Assembly: GCA_037951165.1 (NCBI GenBank)
Contig: JBBDHG010000014.1
Coordinates: 4,055,001-4,119,000 of the forward strand
Origin: Lophius americanus
Taxonomy: Eukaryota; Chordata; Actinopteri; Lophiiformes; Lophiidae
Length of the DNA stretch: 64,000 bases
Reading direction: 5' to 3'
The number at the start of each line of letters is the position of its first letter. Position 1 is the first letter of the stretch. A program made the translations under genes and the position numbers. The notes under the pieces are model-generated. The model had not been told where the DNA came from. It saw only the letters and a list, made by a program, of their open reading frames with translations, and made no database searches. Shown in pieces: positions 1-11,840 of this stretch.

Positions 1-1290
1 AAAGGGATACCCCTAGAAAGGTCTCTTGACATTTTTACTGAAAACTATATCTGTCATATATCCTATGTCGCAACACAGCTACAATTGTTCCACTTATTCA
101 GCGTGAGGGTGAACTGTTAAGTGACTATTCAAATGCTTTAAAATGTTAAATGGATGTTGCAATGCGTAAAACACCCAGTGGTATCCCCAATTTGGATGTG
201 CTGTTAGGTGACCAATTCATGTAACATATATTAGATGATATGTTACGTCGGAAGTTGAAACGTGTCCTCCAAGAACCAGCTATTTAATTTATTAACCTTC
301 AGGGGGTGGCTATAAAATGGGCTTAAGCAAATTTGATGCCCACTAATGTGTGATCACATGTTTGTGAATGTAATTATCTGGTTTGGTCTCTTAATAGGTT
401 ATATCTATATAGATTTATTTCAAAGCCTTTATTTTTCTATCAAAAAAATATTTGGTTGTGTATCAGGAGATCGTAACTGCAGTTCCAGTTGTCGACAAAA
501 GGTGTAGGAAGCCGTTTCTCCACACAATCAAGTAGGATTTGACTAACCTGAATTACAGGTTAGAAATGTACCTCGTACCTCAACATCTGACAAGATTTGC
601 AGTAATTTATGATCAAAGTTGTGTTAACAATGAGAGAGCATTAAAATGGACAATGAGTGGTGAGAAAGTTTGTCTTGTTTGTCTCGGTAAATATTTCCAC
701 GAGTGACACTAATGATGCAGGTCCGCTTGTTCCCTGTTAGCAGAGATACTAAATGTAATATTGTTACTTTGGGCCCCATATCTCCATCACTCTGACTACT
801 GTAAAAATATATGGGTTGACTCCAGAATAATCATGTCATAATGTATATTTCATTTTGGTTGTGTTACAATGGTCCATCAGAAAAGTTATTATTTCAAACG
901 TCTAGTACAGTTAAACAACCGTCCAGGGGATGCTTGTAGTATCTCAGTGTCAATGCATTTGTAAAGGCAAAATATTTTGAATCTTTGATAAAAGAATGTA
1001 GAGGTGTGTTGATAGAAAAGAGCACTTGTATTATAGTTTGAAGTTTTTGGTACATGTTATACTAACATGAAATTGTTTCTAGAAGGACTATCTATGCAGT
1101 ATTTGGAAATGCTGATTATTTGTTAAATGTTACATGGTGAAAACACACAGCCTTATTGATGTCACTATCTTGGGTGGAACCCTGCCACGAATTGATGACG
1201 ATCTTAATGGTAGAGGACTCTCAGCATGAGCCCATGGACTAGTAGCAGCTTGAGCCTGGTATTTTAGGGATGAGCATCATCAGACAATGT
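1..1290. other. Unannotated AT-rich sequence
   Basis: No coding frame of note, no tandem array and no repeat family that recurs elsewhere in the window was recognised here. It may contain old unrecognised transposon sequence. Confidence 0.5.
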
Positions 1291-1529
1291 TATAATTTAT
1301 TTCCTATCCATTACAGGCACCAGCGTCTTCATCTCACCTGTACTCCAAGCTGATAAGGAGGGGAAGAAAACCCTTTAAATGTATCAGTGCATTGAAGCCC
1401 GAAGTTAAAAAGGGTCGTAAGGTAAAGCAAAGGTGCAGGGTTGGGTTGTACGCATTCCAGTGGGTTCTGTGAAGTGGATACTATCATACCCTTTCTTCTT
1501 CAAACCTTTACAACTGGAGTTCGCTCCTA

Positions 1530-2070
1530 CCTGGTATTCTGGTGTCCTATGCCCTTCTTTTGGTCCACCAGGGCACTATTGGAATCACTGTGGTCAAGAT
1601 CGGTACAGAAGATATTTGGTTACAGCCTTACACATACCTGGGTGAATTGCATATTGTTTACCCACTGTAGATTGGCAGCTCCGTTGTTATTGAGGTGATG
1701 GAAGACCAGCACTTTATAGCAATGGTTCAAGAAGTGGCAGCCAGCTCACCCTGCATTGACTTTTCTAGCCTATCCTGCCTAAATCTGTCATCAGAGCAGA
1801 CCCAACAAGGAGTAGCTCTTTTCCAGAAACATAACTCTGTCTTCAGTCAGGGAGAGGGAGACCCGGGGTGTACCACATTGGAAGCGCATGCAATTCCTTT
1901 GGTGGATGATGCCCCCACACGAAAACATTACTGCACGCTCCCACCGTTGCAATATGAAAATGTGAAAGCCAGAATCCAGGAGCTGCTTGACAGATGTATT
2001 GTGTGCCCAAGGTGTAGTCCTTATTCCTCCACAATTATGGTTGTTTTTAAAAAGACAGTGACAGTGACAA
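1530..2070 (+). pseudogene. Ty3/gypsy pol fragment (protease-RT linker to start of RT)
   Basis: The frame open from 1695 (133 codons) reads like the N-terminal edge of a Ty3/gypsy reverse transcriptase: FQKHNSVFSQGEGDPGC, then HAIPLVDDAPTRKHY, then IQELLDRCIV...CSPYSSTI. The stretch just upstream in the same frame (about 1555-1660, GTEDIWLQPYTYLGEL) resembles the linker between protease and RT in such elements, interrupted by a stop at about 1663. Similarity stops near 2055, before the catalytic LDL and YxDD motifs, so most of RT, RNase H and integrase are absent. This is a dead fragment. It seems unrelated by descent to the better preserved gypsy at 15.7-19.7 kb, because the linker sequence differs. 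Family assignment is by eye. Confidence 0.7.
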
Positions 2071-2540
2071 CACTTCAATGGTCCTGTAATAAATAAGATG
2101 CATAGTGTTATATTTAAACTTCTAGCAGCTGTTATATTAAAACCCTTTAGACAAGAGGTCATACATTTTGAAATATGTTCATCAACCCAAAATCAGTGGC
2201 AGTTTCCATGGGATGATGAACATTGAAATTACACAGTCACATTAGAATCAGTAGGTGGGTTAACATTGACAGCCTAATTACAAATAGATTCGGAAAGGGT
2301 TAGATTAGAGCTATTAGAGCTAACTCCTAATTGCTTGAGAGCTATTGTTTGGCAACTATTCCCTTGGTGTTTGTGGCGCACTTCTGTATTATATCGGCCC
2401 CAGCTGAGGAGGAGAGGGGGAATGAGCTTCTACTAGTTGCCTAAATAATCTCCCCTCACTCTGCTCAGTCCTGAATCCCTTCTGATTACACTACTTGGAT
2501 CTCTACCTAATATTTAATTTCCTCCCCCTGGTCCTAATGT
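2071..2540. other. Unannotated gap between decayed retroelements
   Basis: No recognisable coding or repeat signal. It may be the decayed continuation of either neighbouring retroelement. Confidence 0.4.
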
Positions 2541-2544
2541 CCCA

Positions 2545-3720
2545 CGAATTACACATGGAGTATATGGAGGAGCTGAATAATTTAGCCAACATGCGTGTCA
2601 TCATAAATACAAGTTGAGAGAGAAGTGGAGGTTTGTTGCCTTTGATACTCAAGAGAAACATGATCTAATACGCAAGTTTAAAGTTCATGTCGAGTTAATT
2701 AAGACAGATGCTAAGATTGCCCTACATCAATTGTTTGGTAAAGGACAACACCACAGACAGCACCAAAAGATAAGTCAGTTCTCCAATAAATATAACTTCA
2801 CGGAGAAAGTTGGGAAGACCATTTTCATCATAGTTGCGACCCCGACTAACAATCAACCAGGTGTCATCACAGAACCAAAGCCAGACAATAAGATTACTAC
2901 TAGTTCTGTCAATGCTTTTACCAAGCCATGTCTCTTTTGTAAAGGTGAAAACAGCATGGTGCAATGCAAAAAATTTGGAAATCACATCACAAGGACAAAA
3001 CAGACTTTCTCCATGGGGAAGGACTATGCATCAGTTGTTTGAAACAAGGACACATGAGCATGTATCAGCATACATTATGTTCCTGGAATGGGTCCAGGGA
3101 AAAAGACAGTGTATCTGGCCAGTGTTCCGGTCCAAGTTAGGGCAAAGAAGGGCAACAAGCTGGTTACTGCATATGCCGTTTTGGATCCCAGCAGCACTAC
3201 AACATTTTTCACTTGAAGAACTTATGATTGAGCTCAACCTACATGAAGGAAGAAAAACATTCTCTTAGCAACTAAGGGAGAGCAAAATACTGTTCAGAAG
3301 AGGTTTAGAGGTGAATGGTCTTGAAGAATGTAACTTCATAGGACTCCCAGAAGTATTCGCTAAGATGACCATCCCAGCAAAGATCAGGGACATTCCACCA
3401 CAGGAAGACATGGACAGGTTGCCTCATCTTGAGTAATTAGTAATCCCTCCTATCAATGTAGAATTAGGTCTTCTGATTGGGACAAAAGTGCCAAATGGAA
3501 CCAGAAGAAGTCATTAGTAATGTGAATGATGGTCCATGTACTGTAAGAACTATGCTTGGATGGACACTGAATGGGCAACTGAAAGAAGACAACTGTGACA
3601 TAACAGAGGATGGAGTACCACACTTTGCATCAAACAGAGTAGTCATTGCCAAACTGAATGAACTATGTGTAACAGATGCTGTTGGTACAGAAGAATGAGG
3701 CCTACTGATGTTCTCATACT
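2545..3720 (+). pseudogene. BEL/Pao retrotransposon gag-protease remnant
   Basis: Several short frames on the + strand are consecutive pieces of a BEL/Pao gag and protease. Around 2560-2735 is a gag segment (EKWRFVAFDTQEKHD...DAKIALHQLFG). At about 2925-2990 is the start of the gag zinc-knuckle region (CLFCKGENSMVQCKKFGN). At about 3130-3210 is the protease (VPVQVRAKKGNK...AYAVLDPSSTTTFF); the usual LDPGSS has lost its glycine. A frame change near 3212 leads to EELMIELNLHEGRKT. The segment at about 3440-3640 (LLIGTKVP, then EEVISNVNDGPC and TMLGWTLNG) matches the conserved block just after Pao protease. At least three frameshifts or stops are needed to follow it, so it is dead. RT is lacking here, but a Pao RT fragment follows at 4446 in the same orientation and may be from the same insertion. 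Confidence 0.8.
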
Positions 3721-4440
3721 TCCTATTCTTTCCTGTGCAACAAATCAACACATAAAATCCCCTGGTTAATTCTCCTTGTACCGCTCTTCCTAAACATACA
3801 AATACGATTTTCTTAGAGAATTAAGTCATATTGGCCACATGATCCCAGATTCACGCTGTTGCACAAATTGGGACCAATAAAGTTAATTCAGATCGACTAC
3901 AAAACAAAACTAATTGCTAAAACAACAACAATTAACCTTGTTAATGAATTAGCTTTAGTAGTATTCACCTTAGAGTAAGGTTTATGAAGATAATTATTAC
4001 ATTTTTCAGCAGAAAAACATAAATGAAGTGGCAGCTAATTTCAGCACAACTCACCCTCAGCAGTGCATACAGCAATGTGAAGGAAAACCTGGGAGGAACT
4101 ACGGAAACCCAGGAGGTACAGGAGACGCGATTTACAATATCGTAAACCTACAGGTAATTGTAAAAATACATAAAATGACATCATTAAGGTAAAATTTATT
4201 TACAAAAAACTAAACATTACAAAAAAATAGACATACGATATAATTTATTGCAAAATTTATAGCAAAAATTACCAAGTACATTTTCAACTCTACACTCTCA
4301 ATTACACATTGGAACTATGACTTGCCTGACAACCCTGTAACAAGGATGAGCTCTTGGATATGTCTATAGAATACTTTCAGTTCATAGACTCTAATCCACA
4401 CAGTCAGGCAAACTGGTAAATGTGCATTAATGTATTGGCC
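3721..4440. other. Unannotated spacer between two Pao fragments
   Basis: AT-rich, with no recognisable protein. It separates Pao gag-protease from Pao RT, so it is either a decayed part of that element or a later insertion. No terminal repeats were seen. Confidence 0.4.
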
Positions 4441-4445
4441 TACCA

Positions 4446-4945
4446 TTGGAAAACAAGAACATTCGAATGCCTAATCACCTTGTAATAGTGGCACAAAATG
4501 CTTTGAACCTAAGTAAAAAGCTTCTCAAGAACACCACATTTTTTAAGCATTATATTGCCTTTATGAGTGACATGATTAACAAAGGCTATGCAAGGAAAGT
4601 AACTGACAATGACCTCCTCACTAAGGATGTACCATCCCAGAAACACAACAAATACAAGCTGTGCATTGTTTTTGACTGTGCTGCCTCCTATCAGGGAGCC
4701 ACGTGCCTTGACTTTCTCAAGTCGGTGAGCCCTAACGAGGACCACATTTTGAAAGTTATCTTTCAAATGGGAGGATTCACTTTGACAAAGTGGATCAGCA
4801 ACAGTGGTGTTGTGCTAACAGTTATACCTGAGAAGGATAGAGCAACAGAACTTAAAGACTTGGACGTGGATATAGATTAAATTCCCTTGGAAAAAGCATG
4901 AGGGGTACAATGGTGCATCCAGACAGACTGCTTCAATTTCAGAAT
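4446..4945 (+). pseudogene. BEL/Pao reverse transcriptase remnant, internally deleted
   Basis: The 144-codon frame starts with MPNHLVIVAQNALNLSKKL, close to the conserved MPNN...AL.RL.SLKKK start of Pao RT. It continues FMSDMINKGYARKV and VFDCAASYQGA, the VFDC block of Pao RT. It then jumps to FQMGGFTLTKWISNSGVVL...IPEKDRA...DLDVD, which in intact elements lies some 150 residues further on, after the YVDD active site. So the catalytic centre has been deleted. Past a stop at 4878 the reading resumes as GVQWCIQTDCFNFRI up to about 4940, where Tx1/L1-like sequence begins. Non-functional. Confidence 0.8.
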
Positions 4946-5009
4946 CGTCATTAATAAGCCCTAGAGAGATAAATAGCTGAGCAGCACATTCTCACATGAG
5001 AAAGAGAAA

Positions 5010-8000
5010 AATATTGACGAAGACAAAAAGTCAGCTCTATCTGACCGGCTGGCTTGTTTTCCACATCGTGATCTGACCAGATGTCACTTTCAAAATGTTG
5101 CAAAAATGGATGCTCCATCTCATTTCTCTTGTGGGCTTGAACAAAAGAAATGGCAGAGAAAAAATGGGCACTGTCTTCGCTCCAGTGCTGGGCATGTTTT
5201 ACAGGAATCCACACAGATCCGCAAGTGTTTGGTAGATTTTTATAAAGAGTTGTAGGAAAAAGAACTTCAAAGTGATCCTGAAATCCTGCTGAGTTTCTAA
5301 GCCAGCCTTCACAAGGTTTCCGAGGGAGCCAATGCAGAGCTGGAGGCAAAAATCTCTGAAGAAGAAATGTCTGCTGTGTTGCAGACACTAGAGAGTGGAA
5401 ATGCCCCAGGTAATGATGTATTGCCTGCAGATTTATACAAGACTTTCCGGCTTGTGATCCGAAAGGATCTATTAAGTGTCCTCAGAGATCCACTCAGCTT
5501 GGGACAGATGCCTCTAAGCTAGAGGCGAGTAGTCCTTAGAGCTCTCCCCAAGAGAGACCTACATGACAATAAAAACAGGAAGCCTGTAGCTCTAATCTAA
5601 CAAACTGTTGTCCACATTGCTGGCGTCCACACTGAAGAGGATGGAGCAGATCATTGAAACTAAACGGTCAGAATGTGAACCTGGGAGGCCGATAACAAGC
5701 AATATTTTTCTGATTGGAGACATTTTGGACCCCTCCAGTTCCTTGGGTTGTGATCTTGGTCTGATTTCTATAGATCCAGAAAAGGCTTCTGACAGAGTTG
5801 AACACTTGTACCTTGTAATAACCACTAGAAGCATTTGGCTGCAGCTCTGACCTCATAGCCAAGATCAAGGTGTTGTTCAATGACATAGAGAGTATTGTAG
5901 AGAATAACAGTAGTTTGAGTTAACGTTTTGGGGTCCAGAGGGGAGTCGGACAGGGTATTTCCCTGTCTGGAATTTTATACTCAGAGGCAATAGAACCTCT
6001 CCTACAGTGGCTGAGAATGGATTTTTCTTGCATTCTTCTCCCACGATGTAGGAGTGTTTTAAAGTTGTCATCCTATGCCGATCATTTAATTGTTTTTGTT
6101 AATAAATGAGAAGATATTGATATTTTGGCAAAGAATGTCATTTTTTATTTAATCTCATCAGCAAAAGTCAAATGGTAAAAAGCTGCGCTTTAGTTGTTTG
6201 TGATGAGTTCCAGAAAAGCAAAACATTAACAAGCTCTTTAATCTGGGACCTAACTGGTATAAAATAAAATAAATATCTGATTTTCCTGGGATATAAATCC
6301 TTCATTAAAAGAAACTGGGAAAAGTTTGTTGTGCCAGTAGAAAAGATTAATAAAGCAGAAATGGATTCTACCTACAGTATCTTTCAAGGGTTGCGTTCTT
6401 ATCGTTAATAATTTAGTTTCATCCATATTTGTGACTTCTTTATCGCGCTTAGACCCTCCAACTCGTCTGATGGGTAAAATACAATCCATCATTGTTGTTC
6501 TTTTGGGGACAAACTACATTGGTTACCTCAGAGCGTTTGATCAAAGGAGGAAGTTGGACACGATCTAGTCAATCTCGTCAGTAGAGGAGCTGCTTTTAGA
6601 TTGTAGATCATTCAGAATTTTCTCAGAAGAATGCATGTTAAATGGCTTGATGCATGTTAAATGGATTAATGCATTTTAATGTATTAAATGCATGTTACTA
6701 ACTTGACTTCTTCCCTGGAGTCTTTGTGTTTTCTCGCCCTGTAAGGTCACATGGTTGGTGATTGCATCTGCTGCTGTGGAAATGCTCGATGTCCACTGAT
6801 CACAAGATGCTCATGATGATGATTATTACAGTTATCATTATTATTATTGTATAGTATTCCCCCATAAGCTATCACTATATGTTAAATTAATATTAATGTT
6901 ATTATCAACCTGGAATCCCTTCTGCTGCCGCGGCCCGACCATGGAGCGGTTGGAGAAAGTGGATTATAGCTGATATCTTTGCTGCTTTTCCCCCGTCTGT
7001 ATCTCTCCTCACCTGTGTCTCTGTCTTTCTCGCTCTCACTCTCTTTTTTTTCCAAACCCGACCGGTCATGGCAGTGGGCCATCCACCCTGAGTCTTGGAT
7101 CTGCTCGAGGTTTCTGCCCGTTAAAGGGCAGTTTTTTCTCGCCATTGTCGCCAAGTGCTTGCTCAAGGAGAAATTTGTTGGGTCCTGTAGATAATTATAT
7201 AAAGAGTTTGGTCTAGACCTGCTCTTTCTGGAAAGCACCTTGAGACAACTGTTGTTGTGAATTGGCGCTATATAAATAAAGATTGATTGATTGATTGATG
7301 AGAAGAAGATTTGGTCTGGAAGCCTCTGGCAGAAACTATCCTCAGTTGATGTGGCGTTATGGGACATGAATAATCATTGTTTTAAATGGATTTAACCAAT
7401 CAAAAGCTGAATCATCTACCCCTCCTTCTATCATGGACTTCTTACAGTATGAGTCTTGTTCAAAATGCAGAGACTTAAAACTGATGTCTCACTTTACTGG
7501 CTTCTGAAAGAACCAGTAGTGTTGGTGACACACGTTAAAACTGCCAATACGGCTGGACCTTAATTCATAGAACAACTGTGTGCTGCAAAGGTCTTAAATC
7601 TGGGTCATGTGATAGGAATATGTGGACCACAACTGGACAATGCAACAGATCTAGCCTCACCTGGAGTCAGATCTGTCAGAATCATCTCTGGTATCGTAAA
7701 GGACTGGAAAAGTCAACTATCAGTTCAAGAACATTCTCTGCTAGTTGCCTAATAATGAACTTGCTCATCCTGATAGTGATGACCTTTTCCCTGTTTTAAA
7801 GGTGTAACCTGAGTTTAAGAACTTTACTTGATGTATTTTAGAACTAATTGAGTCTTTTAATAAGGATTTTAACTTTTTAACAGGAAAAGAAATGTACAAA
7901 ATGTGTATGAAAATGCTTAAGAAAAGCAGACTAATTGGACAGTCTGAGCTCACTTAACTCTCAGCTACGAGCTAAGGCCTGTATGGAGAGCCTTAAACAA

Positions 8001-8085
8001 ACCGCTAATAGCTAAAAAAGTTGGAAATTGGCAATGGCGAATTCTGCAATGTTGAAAACAAGTTAACTGTGGATTAGAGTTATTA
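5010..8085 (+). pseudogene. Tx1/L1-type LINE, RT and C-terminal region, split by an L2 insertion
   Basis: Following three frames, the + strand reads as the reverse transcriptase half of a Tx1/L1-type non-LTR element. Landmarks: MDAPSHFSCGLEQKKW near 5110; VDFYKEL near 5235; EEEMSAVLQTLESGNAPGND at 5360-5420; PADLYKTF; LGLISIDPEKA near 5760 (motif A region); LIAKIKVLFNDIES near 5860; GVGQGISLSGILYSEAIEPLL at 5940-6005 (motif B); SSYADHLIVFVN near 6068, where the catalytic YADD has become YADH; and SFKGCVLIVNNLVSSI near 6390. The element is interrupted at about 6690-7302 by an L2 3' end. It resumes with the C-terminal region (GVRSVRIISGIVKDW-like block near 7670; RPVWRALNKPLIAKKVGNWQW near 7975-8040). 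Many stops and frameshifts; the endonuclease half is absent. Confidence 0.8.
6690..7302 (+). mobile_element. L2-type LINE 3' UTR, 5'-truncated, inserted in the Tx1 element
   Basis: Contains the CT-rich stretch (about 6995-7045), the block around CTCGAGGTTTCTGCCCGTTA and the 3' end GTGAATTGGCGCTATATAAA followed by a (GATT)n tail at 7280-7302. The same 3' block recurs at 8105-8272 and 49,955-50,645 on the + strand and at 41,176-41,470 on the minus strand. The 49,955 copy starts with the C-terminal codons of a LINE protein, which ties the block to an L2-like element. This copy sits between the two halves of the Tx1 pseudogene, so it inserted after that element. Confidence 0.75.
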
Positions 8086-8104
8086 CACAACCACTGAGTC
8101 TGGA

Positions 8105-8272
8105 TCTAAAGTTAAAAGCCTTTTTTTTCTTGCCACTGAATTGTTTGGGGTCTCTGTAGGATAATGAATGAAGAGTTCAGTCTAGACCTGGTCTTTTTGG
8201 TTGGCACCTTGTGACAACATTTGTTTTGAATTGGCACTATATCAATAAAATAGTATTTGATTTGATTCACTG
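8105..8272 (+). mobile_element. Short L2-type LINE 3' end
   Basis: A diverged copy of the same 3' block as at 7130-7302 (TTTTCTTGCCACTGAATT, then CAGTCTAGACCTGGTC, then TTGAATTGGCACTATATC) ending in an AT-rich tail. It abuts the decayed end of the Tx1 element. Confidence 0.7.
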
Positions 8273-8274
8273 AA

Positions 8275-8597
8275 CAAAATTTAAACTATTAGAGTGAAAT
8301 ATAATATCTATTATATAAAAGATAGATAAGATTGATTCATGAGCTCCAAATATGGACTATATTCTTCTGTCTTAAAAACAGTGTTTTTTCACTAACACTG
8401 TCTCCCTAGATAGTAAAATATGAACTATTAGAATAAAATATAATGAACAGACAAGATAGATCTTATCGAGTATCATCTAGGCCAATATTTCTATGCAGAA
8501 GCTCCCCCTAGTATCGTACATATAAAACTGTCCTTTCCCAAAATCCATCCAGTTCTTCCTCGTTCTTATTTCTATGAATTTATAACATTGACTTCCT
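8275..8597 (+). repeat. Dispersed AT-rich repeat, left of Rex1 copy
   Basis: Shares with 11,355-11,840 and, more weakly, 55,955-56,345 the motifs AACTATTAGA(A/G)T, ACAAGATAGATCT(C/T)(A/G)TC and AGCTCCCC(A/C)TAGT followed by AAGTTCTTCC or CAGTTCTTCC. The repeat seems built of two related units of roughly 110-150 bp. No terminal inverted repeat was found. Unknown class. Confidence 0.5.
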
Positions 8598-11345
8598 GGG
8601 CCCCTCGTGTGTGGCCGTCTGTTACATCAGCTCCCGCTCTGCTTGAGCATTTTTGCATCTTTACTTGTCTTTTTACGTTATTTGTATTTTATCATTTTAA
8701 GTGTGCTTTTTGAAAACAAACCGCGAGGCATGTAGTGAAAAGCCGCTTTTTTTTTGCGCTGTTCTGCCTGCTTTTTTTAACTGTGTTTGTTTCAGTCTCC
8801 GGGGACTCCATACTCAGCCATGCGCCTTAGATTTACAGTAGGGATCAGCTGTTAGCACCATGTAGCACCGCGGTGCTGACCGAGGAGAAGCCTGAGGTTC
8901 CACGCAAACTGAAGAAGAGAAGACTGGGGAACCTCACTGGATAACAGCATGAGGAGGAAACGCTACAGACCCGTCTTCCCAACCGTTGTTATGGGGAACG
9001 TGAGATCTCTCCCCAATAAGATGGACACCGCACCAGTGGACCATCGGGAGTGCAGCTTCATGGTGTTTACGTAAACATGGCTGACTCCAGACATGAATAG
9101 AGTTGGACGGCTTCAATATGCTGAGAGCGGACAAGACAGCGGGCAGCGGTAAGAGGAAAGGAGAGGGGCTGGCAGTTTTTGTGAATGATAAATGGTGTAA
9201 ATATTGGCACATCACTATTAAAGAGCAGCACTACTGTAAAAACATTGAGCTGTTAGCCGTTAGCTTGAGACCGAACTATCTAGAACGGGAGCTCTCATGT
9301 TATCGCGATAGCTGCGTACTTTACCCCCTCTGCTAACGGTGACGCTGCCTGTGACGTCATCCACTCGGTGACTAGCAGGCTGCAGACAACCTTTACCTAA
9401 CCTTAACCCTATGTATGTCCAGTATGTCGCATGCTGCACCACAGACAATAGGACACTGGAATTGTTTTATGCCAACACCAAGGAGGCATAATTTTAACCG
9501 GTTGGACATCAGTCATCTGACGCCCATCCTCCAGCCCAACTCCAAAAGCTGGACACCCTCTCACCCCCCTCAGTTCACTGCCTCACCCCCACTTCCTCTC
9601 TCACTCCACTGAAATCCCAGCCACGCCCCACTGCTCCACCCACCACAGCTTTCATCCCCTCACCATCCACACCCCCCAACACATGACCCCCCTGAACCAG
9701 TCTGTCCCTCACAACACCCAGGTGAGGAACCAGCTAAGGAAGATCACGGTGAGGAAGGCTACGGGCCCGGATGGCATCAGCTCCAGGCTCCTGAAGTCCT
9801 GTGCAGACCCGCTTTGTGGGATTGTGGAGCTCGTGTACCAGAGTACCTGAGTACCAATCCTGTGGAAAATCTCCTGTGTGATACCTGCCCTCAAGGTTCC
9901 GCAACCCAAGGACCTCAACAGCTACAGGCCGATGGCATTAATATCCCACCTGATGAAGATCATGGAGCAACTGGTCCATGGTCATCTCCGCCTACTGGTC
10001 AGCCCGTCGATGGGCCCCCTTCGGTTTGCCTACCAGTCTAACATCGGGGTGATCCTCCTGCTCCACTGAGCTCTCACTCACCTGGAGAAGCCTGGAAGCA
10101 CTGTGAGGATCACGTTCTTTTGATTTCTCCAGTGCTTTCAACATCATCCAGCCATGCTTCTGAGGGACATACTTGAAAAGACCGGAGTAGAACGGCAGTT
10201 CACATCCTGGATCCTGGACAACCTAACAAACTGTCCACAGTATGTGAGGACTCGGGACTGTGTGTCAGACGTGGTTGTCTGCAGTACGGGGGCCCTGGGT
10301 CTTGGCTCCGTTCCTCTTCACTCTCTACACTGCAGGCTTCTCATACAACTTACCCAGGTCTCACCTGCAGAAGTTCTCTGACGACTCTTTCGGCCTCATC
10401 ACATCATCACAGACAGCAACAAGACGACTGGTGCCATGGGAACTACCTCCAGATTAACGTGGGCAAAACCAAGGAGCTGGTGGCGGACTTCCGCAGGCGA
10501 CTCCGCTGAGGAGACTGAGGTCTTTTGCAGTGCCGGGGGCGCTATTGGCCTTCTATGACTCTGTGGGTGTGTCAGCCATCTTTTATGGAGTGGCTGGGGC
10601 AGCAGCATCTCGGCTGCTGACAGGAGGAAACTGGCCAAACTGATCAGGAAGGCCAGTTCTTGGGAGTTCCTCTGGACCCAGTGCAGGAGGTGGGAGACAG
10701 GAGAGTGATGGCCAAGCTGTCATCTCTCAAGGATATCTCCCACGCTAGAGACCGTCTCTGCACTGGACAGCTCCTTCAGCAAGAGGCTCTTTCACCCAAA
10801 GTGTGTGAAGAAGCGAAATCGCCGATCTTTCCTGTTGATCGGCGAGCAGTCTCTACAACCAGCATTGCTAGTAAACCACACATACACACACATGTCTCAT
10901 TTTCACTTTACACTATGGGACAGTGTAAGATTCAACATGGATACATTTTCACATTTCACATTTAATTCACTGGATTTTGCCAGTTGTTTATTCTTAGTTT
11001 ATATATTGTTATTTTATATTGTTTACTGTATAGTGCAATATTTCCATTATATTTCTATTATAGTGTAATATGTCCAATATATTGTAATATTACTAGTATA
11101 TATCCTGTCTAGTGTAATATTCGTATTATAGTGTAGTATATCTAGTATAGTGTAATATTTATATTATAGTGTAATATTCTAGTATAGTGTAATATTTATA
11201 TTATAGTGTAATATTCTAGTATAGTTTAATATTTATCTTTATATTTGTATTTTATTCTGTTATATTGCTATGTGTGCTCCTTGCTGCTGTAAACCTTTGA
11301 TTTCCTCGTCGTGGGATTTGTAGAGGTTTATCGTATCTTATCTTA
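8598..11345 (+). pseudogene. Rex1-type LINE, 5'-complete but decayed and internally deleted
   Basis: This is a diverged relative of the intact element at 56.5-59.9 kb and starts at the same 5' end (CCCCTCGTGTGTGG). Recognisable pieces: KPEV then K-rich start (about 8890-8935); endonuclease blocks near 9110-9300 (SGKRKGEGLAVFVNDKWC, LELLAV-like, NYL.RE); the linker to RT at about 9720-9860 (VRNQLRKITVRKATGPDGIS); RT at 9890-10,390 (LNSYRPMALISHLMK, RFAYQSN, TSWILDNLTNCPQYVRTRDC); C-terminus at 10,660-10,850 (LDPVQEVGDRRVMAKLSSL). The middle of the endonuclease, including the GDFN and SDHN region, is deleted. Stops and frameshifts are frequent. The 3' UTR is AT-rich and ends in an ATCTT-type tail near 11,330. 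Confidence 0.85.
11020..11245 (+). repeat. AT-rich minisatellite in the Rex1 3' UTR
   Basis: Degenerate tandem units built on TAGTGTAATATT(C/T) with TATTATAG or CTAGTATAG variants, roughly 15-33 bp period, repeated about ten times. Probably expanded after insertion, since the 56.5 kb copy lacks it. Confidence 0.7.
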
Positions 11346-11354
11346 CGTTATTTG

Positions 11355-11840
11355 AAAGGGTTCCATGTGATATATCTTGAGTTCAGAAGAAGTATCCAGG
11401 AAGTAGTGTTTTTATTAATAAAAACCTCCCGTAAGTGAGTAAAATGTTACTGGAGTGAAATATGAATGACTGGAGTAACCAATGATATTTACAAGTTACA
11501 TCTCATCATGTCAAGTCATATGCACCAAATTTCGACCAAATTGAAGCAACACTTTGGCAATTGTATTTGGAAAAACTTTGTTTTTGATAAAAAGCGCCAC
11601 TTAGTGAGTAGAATATTAACTATTCGAGTACAACACTTTGTTTACAAGATAGATCTCGTCAAGTGGATTAATTTGGACTGAATTGGACCAACTTTGGATA
11701 CAATTATGGGCTGACAATTTTGGAAATAAAGCTCCCCATAGTCTCAGAATTACATAACTTATCTTCCAAAATTACTTCAAGTTCTTCCTTCACTAAGGTT
11801 CACGCTGGTATAAAATTGGAATAGTAGTCATGAAACAGTT
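11355..11840 (+). repeat. Dispersed AT-rich repeat, right of Rex1 copy
   Basis: Second copy of the repeat seen at 8275-8597, in the same orientation. Two internal units can be seen: about 11,435-11,560 and 11,600-11,710, each with (G/T)AGTAAAAT- or GAGTAGAAT-like, ACAAG(T/A)TA and ATCTC(A/G)TC motifs. The Rex1 element lies between the two copies. Confidence 0.5.
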
